Assembly (NCBI GenBank): GCA_002862205.1
Contig: PKCN01000071.1
Location: forward strand, 1-44,622
Direction: 5' to 3'
DNA length: 44,622 bases
Origin: Planctomycetaceae bacterium
GTDB taxonomy: Bacteria; Planctomycetota; Planctomycetia; Pirellulales; Pirellulaceae
The position numbers were made by a program, and so were the translations under genes. Shown here piece after piece: positions 10,250 through 19,032 of the stretch. The notes under the pieces were generated by a model. That model was not told the DNA's origin and made no database searches. It was given only the letters and a program-made list of their open reading frames with translations. The stretch's first letter is position 1; each line of letters starts with the position of its first letter.

Positions 10250-11221
10250 ATGAACGGACAAGTATTTCGTGGATGCATTCCCGCGTTGATGACACCCTGC
10301 ACCAGCGAGCGAACCCCCAATTACGATGCTTTGGTCAGCAAAGCACAGGAATTGACAACACTGGGTATGGAAGCCGTGGTGTACTGCGGATCGATGGGTG
10401 ACTGGCCACTGCTCACCAACGAGCAAAGGATGGAAGGCGTCAGCCGACTGGTCAACGCTGGCATTCAGGTCATCGTGGGCACAGGTGCACAGAACACTGG
10501 CATTGCAGTCGAGCACGCGTCACATGCGCAACAAGTTGGGGCTCACGGCCTGATGTTGATCCCACGAGTCTTGTCACGAGGCACATCGCCCACGGCACAA
10601 CGCAACCACTTTGCCGACATCCTGTCTGCGGCTCCGGATTTGCCTGCCGTGATTTACAACAGTCCCTACTATGGCTTTGAAACCAAGGCAGACCTGTTTT
10701 TCGACTTACGTGCTGAATATCCCAATCTGGTTGGATTCAAAGAATTCGGTGGAGCCGATGCTCTCAGCTACGCCAGTGAACAAATCACCCATGCCGACGA
10801 CGAGATCGTTTTGATGGCCGGAGTCGATACTCAGGTCTATCATGGGTTCGTTCATTGCGGGGCGGTGGGGGCAATCACTGGAATCGGTAATTGCCTGCCC
10901 AATGAAGTATTGACCCTGATTCATCTGTGTCAACTTGCTGCTGAAGGTGATTCAGAGGCCAGGCGATTGGCTCGCGAACTGGAAGAAGCATTGATCGTCC
11001 TTTCGACCTATGATGAAGGTCCGGACCTCGTGCTTTACTACAAATACCTGCTCGAATTGCAGGGCGACAACGATTACAAACTGCACTTCAATAGCAGCGA
11101 TGCTTTGAGCGACAGCCAGCGAGGATTTGTCGAAAAGCAGTTCACGCTATTCCAGAACTGGTGGAATCAGTGGCCAGGCAAAAGCCATGCAGAGAATCGC
11201 AAGATGGCAGCGAGCCAATGA
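10250..11221 (+). CDS. DapA-family lyase, probable pyrroline-4-hydroxy-2-carboxylate deaminase
   Basis: This 323-residue TIM-barrel protein belongs to the dihydrodipicolinate synthase/N-acetylneuraminate lyase family. The Schiff-base Lys is K164 in VGFKEFGG and the catalytic Tyr is Y136 in VIYNSPYYGF. The GxxGE-type loop is replaced by YCGSMGDWP, as in family members that are not true DapA. With the two following genes it fits hydroxyproline breakdown: deamination of 1-pyrroline-4-hydroxy-2-carboxylate to 2-oxoglutarate semialdehyde in the cytosol. That substrate comes from context, not from a residue I can read. The C terminus (QNWWNQWPGKSHAENRKMAA) is a helical tail. AGG lies about 9 nt before the ATG. 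The next gene starts 142 bp on, after a 20-bp duplication. Confidence 0.85.
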   Translation: MNGQVFRGCIPALMTPCTSERTPNYDALVSKAQELTTLGMEAVVYCGSMGDWPLLTNEQRMEGVSRLVNAGIQVIVGTGAQNTGIAVEHASHAQQVGAHGLMLIPRVLSRGTSPTAQRNHFADILSAAPDLPAVIYNSPYYGFETKADLFFDLRAEYPNLVGFKEFGGADALSYASEQITHADDEIVLMAGVDTQVYHGFVHCGAVGAITGIGNCLPNEVLTLIHLCQLAAEGDSEARRLARELEEALIVLSTYDEGPDLVLYYKYLLELQGDNDYKLHFNSSDALSDSQRGFVEKQFTLFQNWWNQWPGKSHAENRKMAASQ

Positions 11222-11293
11222 CATTCGTCGCTCGATGCTGATGTCAAAGGTTCGACCCGCCATCGTGTCAGCAGCACACGCATGCAACTGCCC

Positions 11294-11333
11294 CTGCCCA
11301 ACCCACTGTGCCTCTGCCCAACCCACTGTGCCC
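11294..11333. repeat. 20-bp tandem duplication
   Basis: CTGCCCAACCCACTGTGCCY occurs at 11294-11313 and 11314-11333, in the 142-bp gap between the deaminase and epimerase genes. Confidence 0.95.
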
Positions 11334-11363
11334 CTTCACTTGCTCACTCGGTAACAGCCTGCG

Positions 11364-12293
11364 ATGACCGGCGAAATTCATGCAGTCGACTCTCATACCG
11401 CGGGTGAGCCAACCCGCATTGTGCTGGCAGGTGGCCCACCACTGGGCAACGGTCCTTTATCAGAAAGACTGAACCTTTTTCGCACCAAGCATGACGCTTA
11501 TCGCCGGGCCATTATCACGGAACCGAGAGGTTCCGATGTTCTGGTCGGAGGCCTGCTCTGCGAACCTCACGACCCCGAGTGTCAGGCCGGTGTGATTTTT
11601 TTCAATAACGTGGGCTTCCTTGGCATGTGCGGCCATGGCCTGATCGGTCTGGTTGAAACGTTGCGTGATCAAGGAAACATTGACACGGGCCAAATCAAGA
11701 TTGAGACTCCTGTGGGCACTGTTGCTGCGACCCTTCATTCTGGTGGTGAAATTTCGGTGTCCAACGTGGAAAGCTACCGCGTTGCCAAAGATGTTCAAGT
11801 GCACACGAAAGGCTTCGGAACCGTCAGCGGAGACATTGCCTATGGTGGCAACTGGTTCTTCCTGACCAACACACCTCAGCAGAAGGTAACACGCGACGAG
11901 ATTGGAAACTTGACAGCCATGGCTTGTGCGATTCGCAAGGCCGTCAATGAAGGCGGCTATCCCGAAGTGGACCATATCGAGATTTTCGGCAATCCCGATG
12001 ACGGTGCTGATTCACGTAATTTTGTGCTTTGTCCTGGTCTGGAATACGATCGTTCGCCGTGTGGTACAGGCACAAGTGCCAAACTGGCGTGCCTTGCTGC
12101 AGATGGAAAACTGGCTCCCCACCAACCCTGGGTCCAGCAAGGTGTACTGGGCACTTCGTTTGTCTGCGAGTACTCCTGGGCAGACTCTGCCCAACAACGC
12201 ATCAAGCCAACCATCCGCGGCAAGGCTTTCATCACTGCTGAAACCCATTTAAAACTGACTGCGAACGATCCTTTTTGCTGGGGCATTCAGTAG
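11364..12293 (+). CDS. 4-Hydroxyproline 2-epimerase (proline racemase family)
   Basis: This 309-residue enzyme converts trans-4-hydroxy-L-proline to cis-4-hydroxy-D-proline with a two-base mechanism. Both catalytic cysteines are present: C89 in GFLGMCGHG and C233 in RSPCGTGTSAK. Other family landmarks are DSHTAGEPTRIV at the N terminus, NNVGFLGMCGHG, ETPVGTV and GGNWFF. Cys at both positions separates racemase/epimerases from the Thr-containing dehydratases. The neighbouring deaminase-like and FAD dehydrogenase genes favour hydroxyproline over proline as substrate; that part is inference. The ATG at 11364 has no strong ribosome binding site. The FAD enzyme starts about 10 bases after the stop, so the two are likely co-transcribed. 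Confidence 0.92.
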   Translation: MTGEIHAVDSHTAGEPTRIVLAGGPPLGNGPLSERLNLFRTKHDAYRRAIITEPRGSDVLVGGLLCEPHDPECQAGVIFFNNVGFLGMCGHGLIGLVETLRDQGNIDTGQIKIETPVGTVAATLHSGGEISVSNVESYRVAKDVQVHTKGFGTVSGDIAYGGNWFFLTNTPQQKVTRDEIGNLTAMACAIRKAVNEGGYPEVDHIEIFGNPDDGADSRNFVLCPGLEYDRSPCGTGTSAKLACLAADGKLAPHQPWVQQGVLGTSFVCEYSWADSAQQRIKPTIRGKAFITAETHLKLTANDPFCWGIQ

Positions 12294-12303
12294 GCTTTTG
12301 CTG

Positions 12304-13578
12304 GTGAGTGAGATTCATTTGTCAAAACACATCGTCATCATCGGGGGCGGCGTCATCGGGCTGACTTCAGCCTGGTACTGCACCCAACGCGGCCATCAGG
12401 TCACGGTCATCGATCGCAATCCAAAAGAACGCGATGGATGTTCATTCGGCAATGCGGGAATGATTGTGCCGAGCCACTTCATTCCGCTGGCGGCCCCCGG
12501 AATGATCAAATTGGGGCTCAAGTGGATGTGGAATCCAGAGTCCCCCTTTTACATCCGCCCACGTGTTTCATGGGACCTGCTTTCATGGCTTTGGCGATTC
12601 AAAAACGCATGCAGTTCAGCGCATGTAAAAAGGTCAGCTCCGCTGTTGCGAGACCTGCACCTTGCAAGTCGCTCATGCTTCCAGAATCTGACGACTGAAT
12701 TGGCAGATGATTTCTCACTGACACCCAACGGCCTGCTGATGCTTTGCCAAAGCAAACAGGCGTTGGACGAAGAAGCGGAAACAGCTCAACTGGCCAACCG
12801 TCTGAATGTTGAAGCGCAGGTCCTGGATGCTCAAGCTACCGCAGAAAAAGACCCCTCCATTGAGATGAATGTCACAGGCAGCGTCTACTACCCGCGTGAC
12901 TGCCACCTCTCCCCAAACCGGTTGATGCAATGCCTGCAGTCAGAACTGTCCGCGAGGGGCTGTCGATTCCTGTGGGACACTGATTGCACCGAGTTCCGTC
13001 TACAAAACCAGAGGGTTTCAGCGGTCGACACGGCACAGGGAGCAATCGACGCAGATGAATTCATCATTTGCGGCGGCGTCTGGTCCTCGGAACTTGGGCG
13101 GCAATTGCAACTGGACCTGCCCATGCAGGCGGGCAAAGGGTACAGCGTCACGCTGGAACAACCTTGCCAACAACCGTCCATTTGCTCGATCCTGACCGAG
13201 GCCCGTGTTGCTGTCACCCCCATGGGTTCTTCCTTGCGATTTGGTGGCACCATGGAAATTTCCGGGCTCAATCAATCCATTTCACAGTCGAGAGTTCGGG
13301 GAATTGTAAGGTCCATTCCCGAATATTTTCCGAAATTCAAGCAGGCCGATTTTGAGCACTGTCAACCTTGGACGGGTCTTCGCCCCTGTTCTCCCGACGG
13401 GCTTCCGTACATCGGACGCAGTCACAAGTGGGATAATGTGATCGTTTCAACAGGCCATGCGATGATGGGGATCAGCCTTGCCCCCATCACCGGTCGCTGT
13501 GTTGCTGAAATCGCCGATGGACAACAACCCGAGATCGAGGGCTTTGAACTTCTTTCGCCAGACCGTTATTCCCATTGA
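12304..13578 (+). CDS. FAD-dependent D-amino-acid dehydrogenase (probable D-hydroxyproline dehydrogenase)
   Basis: A DadA/DAO-type flavoenzyme of about 424 residues. The dinucleotide-binding fold is at the N terminus: HIVIIGGGVIGLTSAWY followed by VTVIDRNP. FGNAGMIVPSHFIPLAAPG is typical of the DadA family, and the C-terminal FAD contact is GLRPCSPDGLPYIGR...TGHAMMGISLAP. With the epimerase upstream, it should oxidise cis-4-hydroxy-D-proline to 1-pyrroline-4-hydroxy-2-carboxylate. No ATG is available at the right place. GTG at 12304 is chosen because AGG (12292-12294) lies 9 nt upstream; TTG at 12298 and TTG at 12319 are alternatives. The upstream gene stops at 12293, so translation is probably coupled. 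No semialdehyde dehydrogenase is in the window. Confidence 0.88.
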   Translation: MSEIHLSKHIVIIGGGVIGLTSAWYCTQRGHQVTVIDRNPKERDGCSFGNAGMIVPSHFIPLAAPGMIKLGLKWMWNPESPFYIRPRVSWDLLSWLWRFKNACSSAHVKRSAPLLRDLHLASRSCFQNLTTELADDFSLTPNGLLMLCQSKQALDEEAETAQLANRLNVEAQVLDAQATAEKDPSIEMNVTGSVYYPRDCHLSPNRLMQCLQSELSARGCRFLWDTDCTEFRLQNQRVSAVDTAQGAIDADEFIICGGVWSSELGRQLQLDLPMQAGKGYSVTLEQPCQQPSICSILTEARVAVTPMGSSLRFGGTMEISGLNQSISQSRVRGIVRSIPEYFPKFKQADFEHCQPWTGLRPCSPDGLPYIGRSHKWDNVIVSTGHAMMGISLAPITGRCVAEIADGQQPEIEGFELLSPDRYSH

Positions 13579-13659
13579 GCTGAATCCGAAACGGCCTTTG
13601 CAACTGCTACCATGGTGGCCTCGCGGGTCTCACTTTCCACCGCATTGGATGCTTTACAC

Positions 13660-13932
13660 ATGCCACAACTAGAATTCACTTCACAACTTGCCCAACACGT
13701 CGATTGCCCTGCAAACCAGACCGTGTCGGCGAGCACGTTGGATGAGGCACTGGAAAAGATGTTCAACCAGTTCCCCGCTCTCAGGGACTACGTCATGCAA
13801 GCCGACGGATCTCTGCAACAACATGTAGCAATTTTCATCGACGGACAAATGCTGCCCCACGGCGAATCGCTTGACATCGCCGTTGATGAATCAAGTCAGA
13901 TATTTGTGATGCAAGCCTTAGCGGGCGGCTGA
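13660..13932 (+). CDS. MoaD/ThiS-family ubiquitin-like protein
   Basis: From the ATG at 13660 the product has 90 residues and ends in ALAGG, the diglycine tail that MoaD/ThiS carriers use for adenylation and sulfur transfer. The interior fits the beta-grasp pattern: LEFTSQLAQHV, ASTLDEALEKMFNQFPALRDYV, HVAIFIDGQML, ESSQIFVMQALAGG. The strong form of the family phrase (LDEAL..M...FPALRDYV ... FIDG) is typical of stand-alone MoaD-like proteins rather than of molybdopterin synthase subunits. No MoaE, MoeB or ThiG gene is nearby, so the acceptor pathway is unknown. The frame also has an ATG at 13612, which would add 16 residues not expected for the fold. Convergent with the TIM-barrel gene. Confidence 0.8.
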   Translation: MPQLEFTSQLAQHVDCPANQTVSASTLDEALEKMFNQFPALRDYVMQADGSLQQHVAIFIDGQMLPHGESLDIAVDESSQIFVMQALAGG

Positions 13933-13979
13933 TTCTGCTGATCGGTGACCTGAAACCAACCTCCCGCAGCACAAGCAGA

Positions 13980-14009
13980 GTTGGCGAAATCAGTGTTGGG
14001 GAAATCAGC
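13980..14009. repeat. 15-bp duplication containing a stop codon
   Basis: GTTGGCGAAATCAGT (13980-13994) and GTTGGGGAAATCAGC (13995-14009). On the minus strand both copies contain TGA in the reading frame of the TIM-barrel gene: GGC TGA TTT CCC CAA, then CAC TGA TTT CGC CAA. The gene therefore has a second in-frame stop five codons later. Confidence 0.9.
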
Positions 14010-14838
14010 CTCGGTTGATCTGCGTGAACTTTTTCACCTGCTCGGTAATCGCCTTTTCGGTGGGCAAGCGTTCCATCGAACTTGCGCCATAGAATCCATC
14101 CACGGCACCGACGCGTTGAAGCACATAGGCAGCATCTTCGGGCATCGCGATAGGTCCTCCATGGCATAGGACCAGCACATCATCACGAACATTGCGTGCG
14201 GCGTCGGCGATTTCGGTAACACGTTCGACAGCGGTATCCAGATCCATGGCTGTTTTGGCACCAATCGTGCCACTGGTCGTGAGTCCCATGTGGGCGACGA
14301 TGATATCGGCCCCCACCGAGGTCAGTTCTGCCGCTTCTTTGGCGTTGAATGCGTAGGGCGTTGTCAACAAATCCAGTTCACAAGCCGCCCCAATGCAATC
14401 CACTTCCTTGGCAAACCCCATTCCTGTTTCTTCAAGATTCTCTCGAAATGTCCCATCGATCAGTCCGACGGTGGGGAAATTCTGTATTCCCGCGAAGCCC
14501 ATTTCCTTGAGTTCCTGAAGAAACCGATTTCGCAACAGGAACGGATCGGTCGCGCAGACCCCAGCCAGGACCGGTGTATGGCGGACTGCCGTGATCACCT
14601 CTGCAGCCATCTCTTTCACAATCTCATTGGCATTTCCGTACGGCATCAAGCCCGCCAGCGACCCACGTCCCGCCATCCGGAACCGCCCTGAATTGTAAAT
14701 GACGATCAAATCAATTCCGCCAGCCTCTTCACACTTGGCGCTGATTCCTGTTCCTGCACCACCACCAACGATGGGTCGCCCCTCAGCGATTTTCTGCCGA
14801 AAACGTTCCAAGATTGCCTGACGATTTTGCGTTGCCAT
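14005..14838 (-). CDS. TIM-barrel protein, phosphoenolpyruvate hydrolase-like (C-terminal half of Tm-1)
   Basis: This 277-residue protein belongs to the TIM-barrel signal-transduction/PEP-hydrolase-like family (Pfam family PF09370 as I recall it). Key segments are [41 protein letters not shown] (in outline), [32 protein letters not shown], and [13 protein letters not shown] followed by LCHGGPIA. In plants this domain is the C-terminal part of the tomato mosaic virus resistance protein Tm-1. Here it is a separate gene that starts 44 bp after the gene for the N-terminal half. GAGGA lies about 9 nt upstream of the ATG. The enzymatic reaction is not established to my knowledge. Its stop codon lies in a 15-bp tandem duplication. 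Confidence 0.88.
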   Translation of the reverse strand: MATQNRQAILERFRQKIAEGRPIVGGGAGTGISAKCEEAGGIDLIVIYNSGRFRMAGRGSLAGLMPYGNANEIVKEMAAEVITAVRHTPVLAGVCATDPFLLRNRFLQELKEMGFAGIQNFPTVGLIDGTFRENLEETGMGFAKEVDCIGAACELDLLTTPYAFNAKEAAELTSVGADIIVAHMGLTTSGTIGAKTAMDLDTAVERVTEIADAARNVRDDVLVLCHGGPIAMPEDAAYVLQRVGAVDGFYGASSMERLPTEKAITEQVKKFTQINRG

Positions 14839-14882
14839 GAATGCGTTCCTCTTTTTACTCTCTCGATAAGCGACGGATTCGA

Positions 14883-16082
14883 TTAACCACTTGCAAGCGT
14901 GGTGTACTGCTTGACCACAGACTCTGCAAATTCCCGGTCATTGATGTGCTGTGGGACGCGGACAATTCGACAAGCATCACAATTTTTCAACTGTTCTTCC
15001 AATTCGTCAAATAACACAGCGTTGGTTGTCGGATCATGAAATGCCTGTCCGGGTGCATCCAGAGCCGAGAGTCCCAATTCGGGAATCATGACAATCATCG
15101 GAGCGGTTGCATGGCGAATTTTACTGGCAATCCAGCGGGCCATCTCACGATTCTCACGCGGATTGGTTCGCATCAGCGTTACTTGAGCATTGTGCACATG
15201 GAACAAACGGTCTGAAAACTGCTCGGGTACCGTTTCCATTGCACCAAAATTAACCATATCCAATGCTCCAAGACTGAGCACCACTGGAATCCCGCGCTGC
15301 ATCAACCGTTCAAACCGTTGGCGTCCTGCCGGAAACACACCACCAACCACCTCATCAGCGACCTCCGTCGTCGTGAGATCCAGCACACCCTGCAACATGC
15401 GTGATTCAACCAGTTGTTCCATCGCTTGGCCTCCCGTACCCGTTGCATGAAACACAAGACATTGGTGTCCCGTTGCCTCAAGCTGCTCGCGAACGAGATC
15501 AACACACGCCGTCGTCACACCAAACATTGTCATCCCCAGCGTTGTTTTACCAGCGACCGCGATCACCCGGTTTTGGACCATGCCCGCCATCGCATGTGCC
15601 GCGTTACCCAGCACCTGTCGAGAAACAACATTGAGCCCTGCAACGTCAACCACGGAATACATCATGGTGATATCACTGCAGCCCACATAAGGGGCCGTAT
15701 TGCCGCTTGCAACGGTCGAGACCATGACTTTTGGAAGCCCAATATCGAGTGCTCGCATCGCTGGGGTGATCAACGCTGTTCCCCCGCTTCCACCGATCCC
15801 GATCACACCTGCGACTTGCCCCGATTCAGACTCACCCAACAAGTAAGACTTGAGCGATTCACCCATCGCTGTTACTGCCTGTGCTCGAGTCCCGTACGAA
15901 ACGTGCGCTCCGCCGCCTCGAACTTCATCACGCGTCACATCGGGTTCCAGAACTGGCGGCTCTCCCGTTCCCACATCGACCATCTTGGCCTGAACTCCTG
16001 CAGCACGTAGACAGTCCACCACATATCTCAATTCGACACCTTTGGTGTCCATCGTAGCAATCGCATAAACAAACTTGCTCAT
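14883..16082 (-). CDS. Tm-1-like ATP-binding domain protein (UPF0261)
   Basis: This protein of about 399 residues starts at the ATG at 16082 ([17 protein letters not shown]), with GGAG about 10 nt upstream. The frame is open to 16163, but the extension does not resemble the family. Family landmarks are the N-terminal ATMDTKG, a Gly-rich nucleotide loop ([19 protein letters not shown]), [27 protein letters not shown], and [14 protein letters not shown] with [11 protein letters not shown]. The two-lobed ATP-binding fold is known from the tomato Tm-1 N-terminal domain, which binds a viral replicase. The bacterial function is unknown. The adjacent TIM-barrel gene (44 bp downstream) completes the Tm-1 arrangement, so the products probably work together. 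Confidence 0.9.
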   Translation of the reverse strand: MSKFVYAIATMDTKGVELRYVVDCLRAAGVQAKMVDVGTGEPPVLEPDVTRDEVRGGGAHVSYGTRAQAVTAMGESLKSYLLGESESGQVAGVIGIGGSGGTALITPAMRALDIGLPKVMVSTVASGNTAPYVGCSDITMMYSVVDVAGLNVVSRQVLGNAAHAMAGMVQNRVIAVAGKTTLGMTMFGVTTACVDLVREQLEATGHQCLVFHATGTGGQAMEQLVESRMLQGVLDLTTTEVADEVVGGVFPAGRQRFERLMQRGIPVVLSLGALDMVNFGAMETVPEQFSDRLFHVHNAQVTLMRTNPRENREMARWIASKIRHATAPMIVMIPELGLSALDAPGQAFHDPTTNAVLFDELEEQLKNCDACRIVRVPQHINDREFAESVVKQYTTLASG

Positions 16083-16575
16083 TGAACTGAAACTCCCCGC
16101 CACCTGCAATCTGACCCCACATGACACTCGCCAAACGTGCATCTTGACCACAATATCCACCATCTGGCCAAATGCTCAGACGACTTCGTCGACTCCATTC
16201 ATGGTCGCAACAAAATACCATCTGCGACGTTCCGCAGGCGAAACCTCCCGTTGTTTATCGTGTGCATCGACGCTGTTTCGCCGCCAAATGGTTCAAACAC
16301 GGTGAAACAACTAAACCTGCCAACCACCACCCCACAAAACAGGCCAAGATTTTGTTGTGCGAATTCGGCCTGACATCCCGACCAAATCACCAACCGACCG
16401 CACATTAACACCGGGAACTTGCAATAATTCCTGCAGCAGCCAACGCAATGAAACGATCTGCCATGCCAGCCGCGCTTCAAACACAGGAAAACCCTCATGC
16501 CAAGGCCGCTTAATGGACGAACTTTTCTAACGGGCCGAGGATTTCTTGCCTGAGGCAGTCAGCACAAAACCAACT
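16083..16575. other. Divergent spacer between Tm-1-like and HPt genes
   Basis: 493 bp. The open frames inside (for example minus 16199-16498) show no family resemblance and no ribosome binding site. No tandem array was found. Confidence 0.5.
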
Positions 16576-16923
16576 ATGAACAAAATCAATCTTCAACCTG
16601 CCCTCGCTTCGATGGATCATGACGAGGACATCCTCTACGCCGTGGTCAACGCATTCATTGAAGAAGTCCCCAAACTCGTCACGCAACTTGAGGATGCCCT
16701 TGCTGCCGGGGATCAGGCCGCCGTCGAGCGAGCCGCACATACGCTCAAGGGTAATTTCCGAATCCTGCAGCTGCAAACCCAGCAAACAAGTTGGGCCAAC
16801 ATTGAAATCATGGCGCACCAAAACGCGCTCAACCAGATTCCAGAGTGCCTCCCCGAGGCAAAAACCATCACCCACGACGTGCTGACGCAATTGAAATCAG
16901 CTCTGGAATCGCGGGAATCCTAG
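16576..16923 (+). CDS. HPt (histidine phosphotransfer) domain protein
   Basis: A single four-helix HPt domain of 115 residues. The phospho-accepting residue is H55 in ERAAHTLKGN, matching the A-H-x-L-K-G signature. Before it is the usual first-helix pattern (MDHDEDILYAVVNAFIEEVPKLVTQLEDAL, in outline) and the AAGDQAAVERAAH turn. It would relay phosphate between a hybrid histidine kinase and a response regulator in the cytosol. No kinase or receiver gene adjoins it, so it is an orphan. The frame also offers a TTG start at 16546. The ATG at 16576 is preferred on codon grounds, though its ribosome binding site is weak. Confidence 0.88.
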   Translation: MNKINLQPALASMDHDEDILYAVVNAFIEEVPKLVTQLEDALAAGDQAAVERAAHTLKGNFRILQLQTQQTSWANIEIMAHQNALNQIPECLPEAKTITHDVLTQLKSALESRES

Positions 16924-17047
16924 CACGCAGATCCCGCTTCTGACACGAGATCCGCTTGACCAGAAACCACCGCAAATCACTTACTAAAAAGCAAGTGTTT
17001 GCCCGTGGATAACGACCCCGGGATCATTTTGGGGCATCGAGCCGAGT

Positions 17048-17998
17048 TCACGAGGTTGGTTGCAATGCTGCCTGAACAACTGCACGTGATTTTCGAAGGC
17101 CTTCCGATGCAACGTCTGCAGGATTCCGCTCCCAATATTCGGGATTGAATAATTCAAGTGAGAATGTCCCGGTGAACCCGTGATCAATCAGCTGGCGAAT
17201 GAGGGTTGGCAATGGGCAAACTCCATCACCTGGAAAAACACGATGCTTGTCTGCAATTTCTGCCAACGGCGGGTCTGCCGGGTAATCGTTCATGTGAAAA
17301 CAATGCATTCTTGAGGCTTCGATCATTCCAAGCGACGAGAAATCATTTCCACCTTTGTAGATGTGATAAAAATCCGGCAGCACACAAGCATCGGGATGCC
17401 CTGCGCCAGCAGCCACATAGGCGAGTTCGCTCAGTTTGCTCAACGTGGGCGAGAACCCCCAGAGTTCCAACTGAGGCACTACACCAACCTTATCGCCCAC
17501 TTCCAGGAGAGCACGGTAACGCTCAGCAATCACCGGTAAGGGTGGGGGTGTGCTATCGCCGCGATGGGCCCCCACAGGCGGGGCGGCAACACGCCCGCCA
17601 CCGATTGCCTTGACCAGGGCCATCTCTTCCTTGGCCTGTTCCAGTCCCTTCGCCCTCGCGTCAGCATCATCAACAATCCAATTAGCGAACCCAATCGCAC
17701 TATCAACCGTCAAACCGTGATCTGCAATCTTCTTTTTCAAATCACTCAGACTGCCGCCGTCATCGACATACTTCTGGATATCGCGAATCCATGGCTCAAT
17801 TCCGTCATAGCCGGCGTTCGCAGTCAGATCGACCTGCTCCTCAATGGTCAACTTTTGCCCGCGAACCGTGCTGGTATTCAAGGCAAAGCGAACAGGCAAG
17901 TCACCACGGGGGTGAGCAGCACCTTCGGCTTTTTTCTGCGAAAAAGAGGCAGCAGTCATGGCAGTGGCGGCAATTAAAAGGTCTCGGCGTGGAATCAT
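17048..17998 (-). CDS. Exported sugar phosphate isomerase/epimerase-like TIM-barrel protein
   Basis: 316 residues. The N terminus, MIPRRDLLIAATAMTAASF, has the twin Arg and hydrophobic stretch of a Tat signal. The rest is a xylose isomerase-like TIM barrel: FALNTSTVRG, GYDGIEPW, GLTVDSAIGFANWI, then metal-ligand regions PQLELWGF, VLPDFYHIYKGG, CFHMNDYPA and GTFSLELFN, which hold the expected Glu, Asp, His and Glu. Planctomycetes carry many such exported isomerase-like proteins, often tied to sugar oxidation; the substrate here is unknown. There is a 17-bp duplication just upstream of the ATG (18011-18044), so the promoter and leader overlap repeated sequence. Single-gene unit. Confidence 0.88.
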   Translation of the reverse strand: MIPRRDLLIAATAMTAASFSQKKAEGAAHPRGDLPVRFALNTSTVRGQKLTIEEQVDLTANAGYDGIEPWIRDIQKYVDDGGSLSDLKKKIADHGLTVDSAIGFANWIVDDADARAKGLEQAKEEMALVKAIGGGRVAAPPVGAHRGDSTPPPLPVIAERYRALLEVGDKVGVVPQLELWGFSPTLSKLSELAYVAAGAGHPDACVLPDFYHIYKGGNDFSSLGMIEASRMHCFHMNDYPADPPLAEIADKHRVFPGDGVCPLPTLIRQLIDHGFTGTFSLELFNPEYWERNPADVASEGLRKSRAVVQAALQPTS

Positions 17999-18343
17999 AA
18001 GGCGGCATTTCTCAATTGGCAGGCAATCTCAGTTGGCAGGCAATGCCTCAGTCCGACTCGCGGCGCTTGGCAGTGATGACAGGTTACCAGAGAGCATGAA
18101 TCGCTGCACGCGACCGCCAATCACACTGCGCAACCAAGTCCAGCAAGCCTTCCTGACAATTGATAAATACAGCATAGGCACCACCAAAAATCGGAAAGAG
18201 TCCTGCTGGCAAATCGGACATTCTGGCCCACCAACTGCGAAGATTCATACTCAGGCTGCCAAGCTTGCCAGCGGCAGAGGGTCCGATCGCAAGTCGTCGT
18301 AGATCACCCCCGCCGGCAACCGGGGCCGCCAGGGCCCCGGATA
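17999..18343. other. Spacer between isomerase-like and secreted-protein genes
   Basis: 345 bp. It has a minus-strand open frame (18347-18084) whose TTG start overlaps the stop codon of the upstream gene. The putative product contains MNLRSWWARMSDLPAG and PIFGGAYAVFINCQEG. It looks partly protein-like but resembles nothing I know, so it is not called as a gene. The 17-bp duplication at 18011-18044 lies at the left end. Confidence 0.4.
18011..18044. repeat. 17-bp tandem duplication
   Basis: CTCARTTGGCAGGCAAT at 18011-18027 and 18028-18044, differing at one base. It begins 13 bp upstream of the start codon of the isomerase-like gene. Confidence 0.93.
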
Positions 18344-18934
18344 TCAACGCCTCAATGATGACAATTGCAACAACTGCTCGGCCATCGTCCCAAAGACTCG
18401 GCGAAACTCTGCCTCGGCAAGTGTCTTCAAACGCCCATCCAGCTTGCCAATGGCCATTCCATAGGCCTGAATAGAAGACGATTTCCGACCTTCCCGATAC
18501 TCTTTTCTGGCGAAACGAACCAACGCTTTGCCCTCCTCGGTGCGCGACAGCGGGGGAGGGGCCGCGCCACCTGCCCCTTGCTTATCAAGCTCCCGGTCTT
18601 GCATCCGCATTCTCCGTAGAAAGTCCTGAGGCGAACCTCCCAGAATTTGACGATCCATCTCAGCAAGATCGATGATGCGAGCGGAGATGGATGCGTTCGA
18701 GTTGGAATTCACACTCCCATAACCACGATTCCAGCCTCGGTGGTTGTAGCCGCTGGCAGACCTTTTCACCCCACCCAATGATGTCGTTCCCCCGTCAGGA
18801 ACGAGCACTGAGCCACTGAATGAAAATGTGTGGAAACTTGGTAACTGCACGACTGACGGCAGTTGTGCAAAACCATTTTCCGTACCAGCAAGAAACAGAG
18901 TCAGCATCCCGAGCAGAGTAAAAGACTGTTTCAC
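18344..18934 (-). CDS. Secreted protein of unknown function
   Basis: 196 residues from a GTG at 18934, with GGGGGG about 8 nt upstream. The signal peptide is MKQSFTLLGMLTLFLAGTENGFA, with cleavage before QLP. The mature N terminus is LPSFHTFSFSGSVLVPDGG followed by TTSLGGVKRSASGYNHRGWNRG. I associate this phrase with small planctomycete secreted proteins that carry VLVPDGG and SLGGV. The C-terminal half is charged and helical (EEGKALVRFARKEYREG; LKTLAEAEFRRVFGTMAEQ). No enzymatic motif is seen. It lies downstream of msrA on the same strand but 117 bp away, with a 14-bp palindrome in the gap, so it is probably transcribed separately. Confidence 0.75.
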   Translation of the reverse strand: MKQSFTLLGMLTLFLAGTENGFAQLPSVVQLPSFHTFSFSGSVLVPDGGTTSLGGVKRSASGYNHRGWNRGYGSVNSNSNASISARIIDLAEMDRQILGGSPQDFLRRMRMQDRELDKQGAGGAAPPPLSRTEEGKALVRFARKEYREGRKSSSIQAYGMAIGKLDGRLKTLAEAEFRRVFGTMAEQLLQLSSLRR

Positions 18935-19032
18935 GATTCAAGCCCCCCAAAAACGAAGATCTTCTGCAAGTTGAGTCGGCAAATTCACCCAAGCAAGTCA
19001 GCAGTCGCTCCTGCAATCCTTTTTTGGGAGCG

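Noticed and set aside
16199-16498. 99-codon minus-strand frame in the Tm-1/HPt spacer
   Set aside because: Composition is unlike the neighbours (many Cys), no start signal and no recognisable domain.
18084-18347. Small minus-strand gene overlapping the stop of the secreted-protein gene (TTGA)
   Set aside because: Part of the product looks protein-like, but it has no recognised domain, the start is TTG without a clear ribosome binding site, and the N terminus is Gly/Ala-rich. It may deserve a homology search.
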